A stretch of DNA of 64,000 bases. It comes from Atopobium sp. oral taxon 199 str. F0494. Lineage in GTDB: Bacteria; Actinomycetota; Coriobacteriia; Coriobacteriales; Atopobiaceae. Of the stretch, positions 62,295-64,000 are shown in pieces. Each line of letters begins with the position of its first letter. The first letter of the stretch is position 1. The translations under genes and the position numbers were made by a program. The stretch covers positions 930,001-994,000 of the forward strand of contig NZ_KE150486.1 in the NCBI RefSeq assembly GCF_000411555.1, written 5' to 3'. The notes beneath the pieces are model-generated. The model ran no database searches, had not been told where the DNA came from, and saw only the letters and a list, made by a program, of their open reading frames with translations.

Positions 62295-62595
62295 TTTCGC
62301 TCCCTTCCTTCTTACCTCTGTTGTCTTGGTCTATCTGCAGGTAACTGCAGAACATACTCGTATTCTCATGATACATGACCTACTTGGAAAGCGCCTCAAA
62401 AATACGTAAAGTCGCGCCCTTGAGACGCTAGTATTCAACGTATTGACGCAACGGTCAGAAGTGGTCAGTGGCGATACAAAATAGGTGATTATCGCCTTAT
62501 CTGTTACATTGAGGACGCTCAACTCATAATTTTGGCTCTGACAATCGGGCACCGGCGAAATGCGTACAAAAAATAGAACAAGCATCAAAACGCAT
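62295..62595. other. Gene-free spacer upstream of the transaldolase gene
   Basis: No coding frame I trust. Contains CTGCAG-GTAA-CTGCAG near 62335 and an imperfect long hairpin GCGCCTCAA/TTGAGACGC near 62390-62428. Promoter of tal expected here. Confidence 0.4.
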
Positions 62596-62636
62596 AACAG
62601 CAAGTGCACTTGTAGCTAGCGCACTTGCTGTTTTTG
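62596..62636. terminator. Terminator of the transketolase operon
   Basis: AACAGCAAGTGC pairs exactly with GCACTTGCTGTT (12 bp, 13-base loop). A TTTTT follows on the plus strand; on the minus strand the hairpin lies 40 bases after the transketolase stop, so it may work in both directions. Confidence 0.78.
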
Positions 62637-62677
62637 ATTGACCTGAACTGACCTGCGATTCACGGACGCTGTAAGCG

Positions 62678-63619
62678 TTACTTGCAGAATTCCTGCACTT
62701 TTGTCAAAACACTTGCTTTATCAAGGCCGTACTTTGCGAGCACCTCAAGAGCAGGACCGGACTCACCAAACGTGTCCTCAACGCCGATGACTTTCACGGG
62801 TACGGGAGCATGCTCGGAAAGCGCCTTACATACCGCACTTCCCAAACCCCCGATTACGGAGTGCTCCTCAACCGTCACTACCCTGCCCGTCTTTTGTGCG
62901 GACGTAACGAGAAGATCAACATCAATCGGCTTGATTGTGTGAATATTGATGACCTCGGCACTTATCCCCACGCGCACAAGTTCCTCAGCAACTTCAAGAA
63001 CAGTGCCTACCATAAGACCGGTTGCGACAAGGGTAACATCGGTTCCCTCGCGAAGCACGATGCCTTTGCCCATCTCAAAGGTATACTCAGGATAATCGTT
63101 AATGACAGGAACAGGAAGGCGCCCAAAACGCATGTAAACGGGACCATCAATTTCATAGGCGGCATGGACCGCCGCGTCAGCTTCAACAGCATCAGAAGGG
63201 CTGATAACTGTCATACCAGGAATAGCGCTCATAACAGCAAAATCCTCATTGCACTGATGCGTTGCTCCGTCTTCACCTACGGAAAGACCGCCGTGCGTGG
63301 CGCCAATCTTGACATTCAAGTGAGGATAGCCGACAGAATTTCTAATCTGCTCAAAAGCTCGACCAGAGGCAAACATGGCAAACGATGTGGCAAAGACCGT
63401 GCGACCAGTAGCAGCAACACCTGCGGCCATACCAATCATGTTGGCCTCAGCGATACCGCAGTCAATAAAACGCTCCGGATATGCTTCGCCAAATTTTCCG
63501 GAGCGCGTAGCCTCCGCAAGGTCTGCATCGAACACAAGTAAATCGTCATGATTACGACCAAGTTCTACAAGAGCCTTACCGTACGCGTCACGCGTAGCGA
63601 TTTTTTTGACTTCTGCCAT
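62678..63619 (-). CDS. Transketolase, C-terminal subunit
   Basis: 313 residues: the pyrimidine-binding and C-terminal domains of a split transketolase. Starts MAEVKKIATRDAYGKALVEL, has ERFIDCGIAEANMIGMAAGV (catalytic Glu), GATHGGLSVGEDGATHQCNEDFA and DAVEADAAVHAAYEIDGPVY. It needs the thiamine-binding N-terminal subunit encoded directly upstream; GGAGG inside the end of that gene serves as ribosome site, two bases between stop and start. Confidence 0.95.
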   Translation of the reverse strand: MAEVKKIATRDAYGKALVELGRNHDDLLVFDADLAEATRSGKFGEAYPERFIDCGIAEANMIGMAAGVAATGRTVFATSFAMFASGRAFEQIRNSVGYPHLNVKIGATHGGLSVGEDGATHQCNEDFAVMSAIPGMTVISPSDAVEADAAVHAAYEIDGPVYMRFGRLPVPVINDYPEYTFEMGKGIVLREGTDVTLVATGLMVGTVLEVAEELVRVGISAEVINIHTIKPIDVDLLVTSAQKTGRVVTVEEHSVIGGLGSAVCKALSEHAPVPVKVIGVEDTFGESGPALEVLAKYGLDKASVLTKVQEFCK

Positions 63620-63621
63620 GG

Positions 63622-64000
63622 TTACTTGGCCTCCTTCTCAAGTTCAGCCATTGCCTGGGCAAACTGTTCATCGTTAGGCGCCTTGCCGTGCCAGCCGACC
63701 TGACCCTCCATAAACGAAACGCCTTTGCCCTTGATCGTATGAGCAACGATTACGCTTGGCTGACCCTTTGTGGCGCGAGCCTCACCGAAAGCCGCACGCA
63801 ACTGATCAAAGTTACTGCCATCGGCAACCTCAATAACGTGGAACTTGAATGCTCGGAACTTCTCGCCAATAGGAAGCGGCGAGTTGATCTGTTCAAGTGT
63901 CCCGTCAAGCTGAAGTCCATTGTTGTCGATGATAAGTGTCAGATTGTCCAGCTTGTGATTGCCGGCAAACATCGCCGCTTCCCAAACCTGACCCTCTTCA
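63622..64000 (-). CDS. Transketolase, N-terminal subunit (partial, N-terminus beyond window)
   Basis: The visible C-terminal 125 residues read EEGQVWEAAMFAGNHKLDNL, LTLIIDNNGLQLDGTLEQIN (end of the thiamine-diphosphate motif), then VIVAHTIKGKGVSFMEGQVG and WHGKAPNDEQF. These are the usual ends of split transketolase A subunits of about 270-280 residues. First in the operon with the C-terminal subunit. Confidence 0.94.
   Translation of the reverse strand, partial: EEGQVWEAAMFAGNHKLDNLTLIIDNNGLQLDGTLEQINSPLPIGEKFRAFKFHVIEVADGSNFDQLRAAFGEARATKGQPSVIVAHTIKGKGVSFMEGQVGWHGKAPNDEQFAQAMAELEKEAK

Overview
The window looks like chromosome from an anaerobic, sugar- and nucleoside-fermenting actinobacterium of the class Coriobacteriia, most likely the Atopobium/Lancefieldella/Olsenella group. 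This is inference from gene content (phosphoketolase, split transketolase, sucrose PTS, twin-arginine lipoproteins, a giant acyl-CoA dehydratase activase, a polyferredoxin with a CXXC micro-protein), from roughly even base composition and from gene families typical of that class. No rRNA or species marker is present.

Layout. 1-2143: a Fur/PerR-type regulator and Dps (oxidative stress, cut at the left edge) and a twin-arginine-type lipoprotein of unknown role. 2241-14736: a defence region. It holds a type I restriction-modification locus (hsdM, hsdS, hsdR), two extra promoterless HsdS target-recognition cassettes, one of them inverted, and a tyrosine recombinase. Short conserved repeats border every cassette, which is the architecture of a phase-variable, shuffling specificity locus. 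Next to it lie a decayed YobI-like P-loop ATPase gene and a DUF262/DUF1524 (GmrSD-like) gene. 15169-15245: initiator tRNA. 15326-19381: a 1351-residue surface protein with a C-terminal sorting-like signal. 19382-20100: gene-free DNA carrying one copy of a 123-bp repeat.

20101-23963: two HAD phosphatases, a membrane PH-like protein and peptidase T. 24083-31744: a complete sucrose regulon (ScrR repressor with three matching operator sites, PTS EIIBCA, fructokinase, two GH32 enzymes). 31747-35849: a two-component system, then a thiol/electron-transfer module (TlpA-like lipoprotein, membrane polyferredoxin, 55-residue CXXC protein). 36002-41483: a TetR regulator translationally coupled to a 1591-residue activase/dehydratase-like fusion, preceded by three direct repeats at an exact 19-bp period. 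41769-44243: xylulose-5-P/fructose-6-P phosphoketolase behind an 18-bp near-palindrome.

44536-56997 is a nucleoside-salvage block: BMP-type nucleoside ABC importer, cytidine deaminase, pyrimidine-nucleoside phosphorylase, DeoD, DeoB, DeoC, and divergent pseudouridine kinase (with its own HTH) and pseudouridine-5'-phosphate glycosidase. The ribose- and deoxyribose-phosphates it releases would feed the phosphoketolase, transaldolase and transketolase also encoded here. 57254-64000: an iron-dependent alcohol dehydrogenase, two paralogous helical-repeat proteins, tRNA-Glu, an orphan RelB antitoxin with a toxin stump, transaldolase and the two transketolase subunits (cut at the right edge).

Small-scale structure worth attention: the hsdS repeats and a one-base frameshift in the expressed hsdS; two inverted copies of a 123-bp element with 14-bp terminal inverted repeats; the word GCGAGAAG recurring as inverted pairs in several 3' intergenic hairpins; and several clear operators. 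All calls come from reading the sequence; no database search was run.
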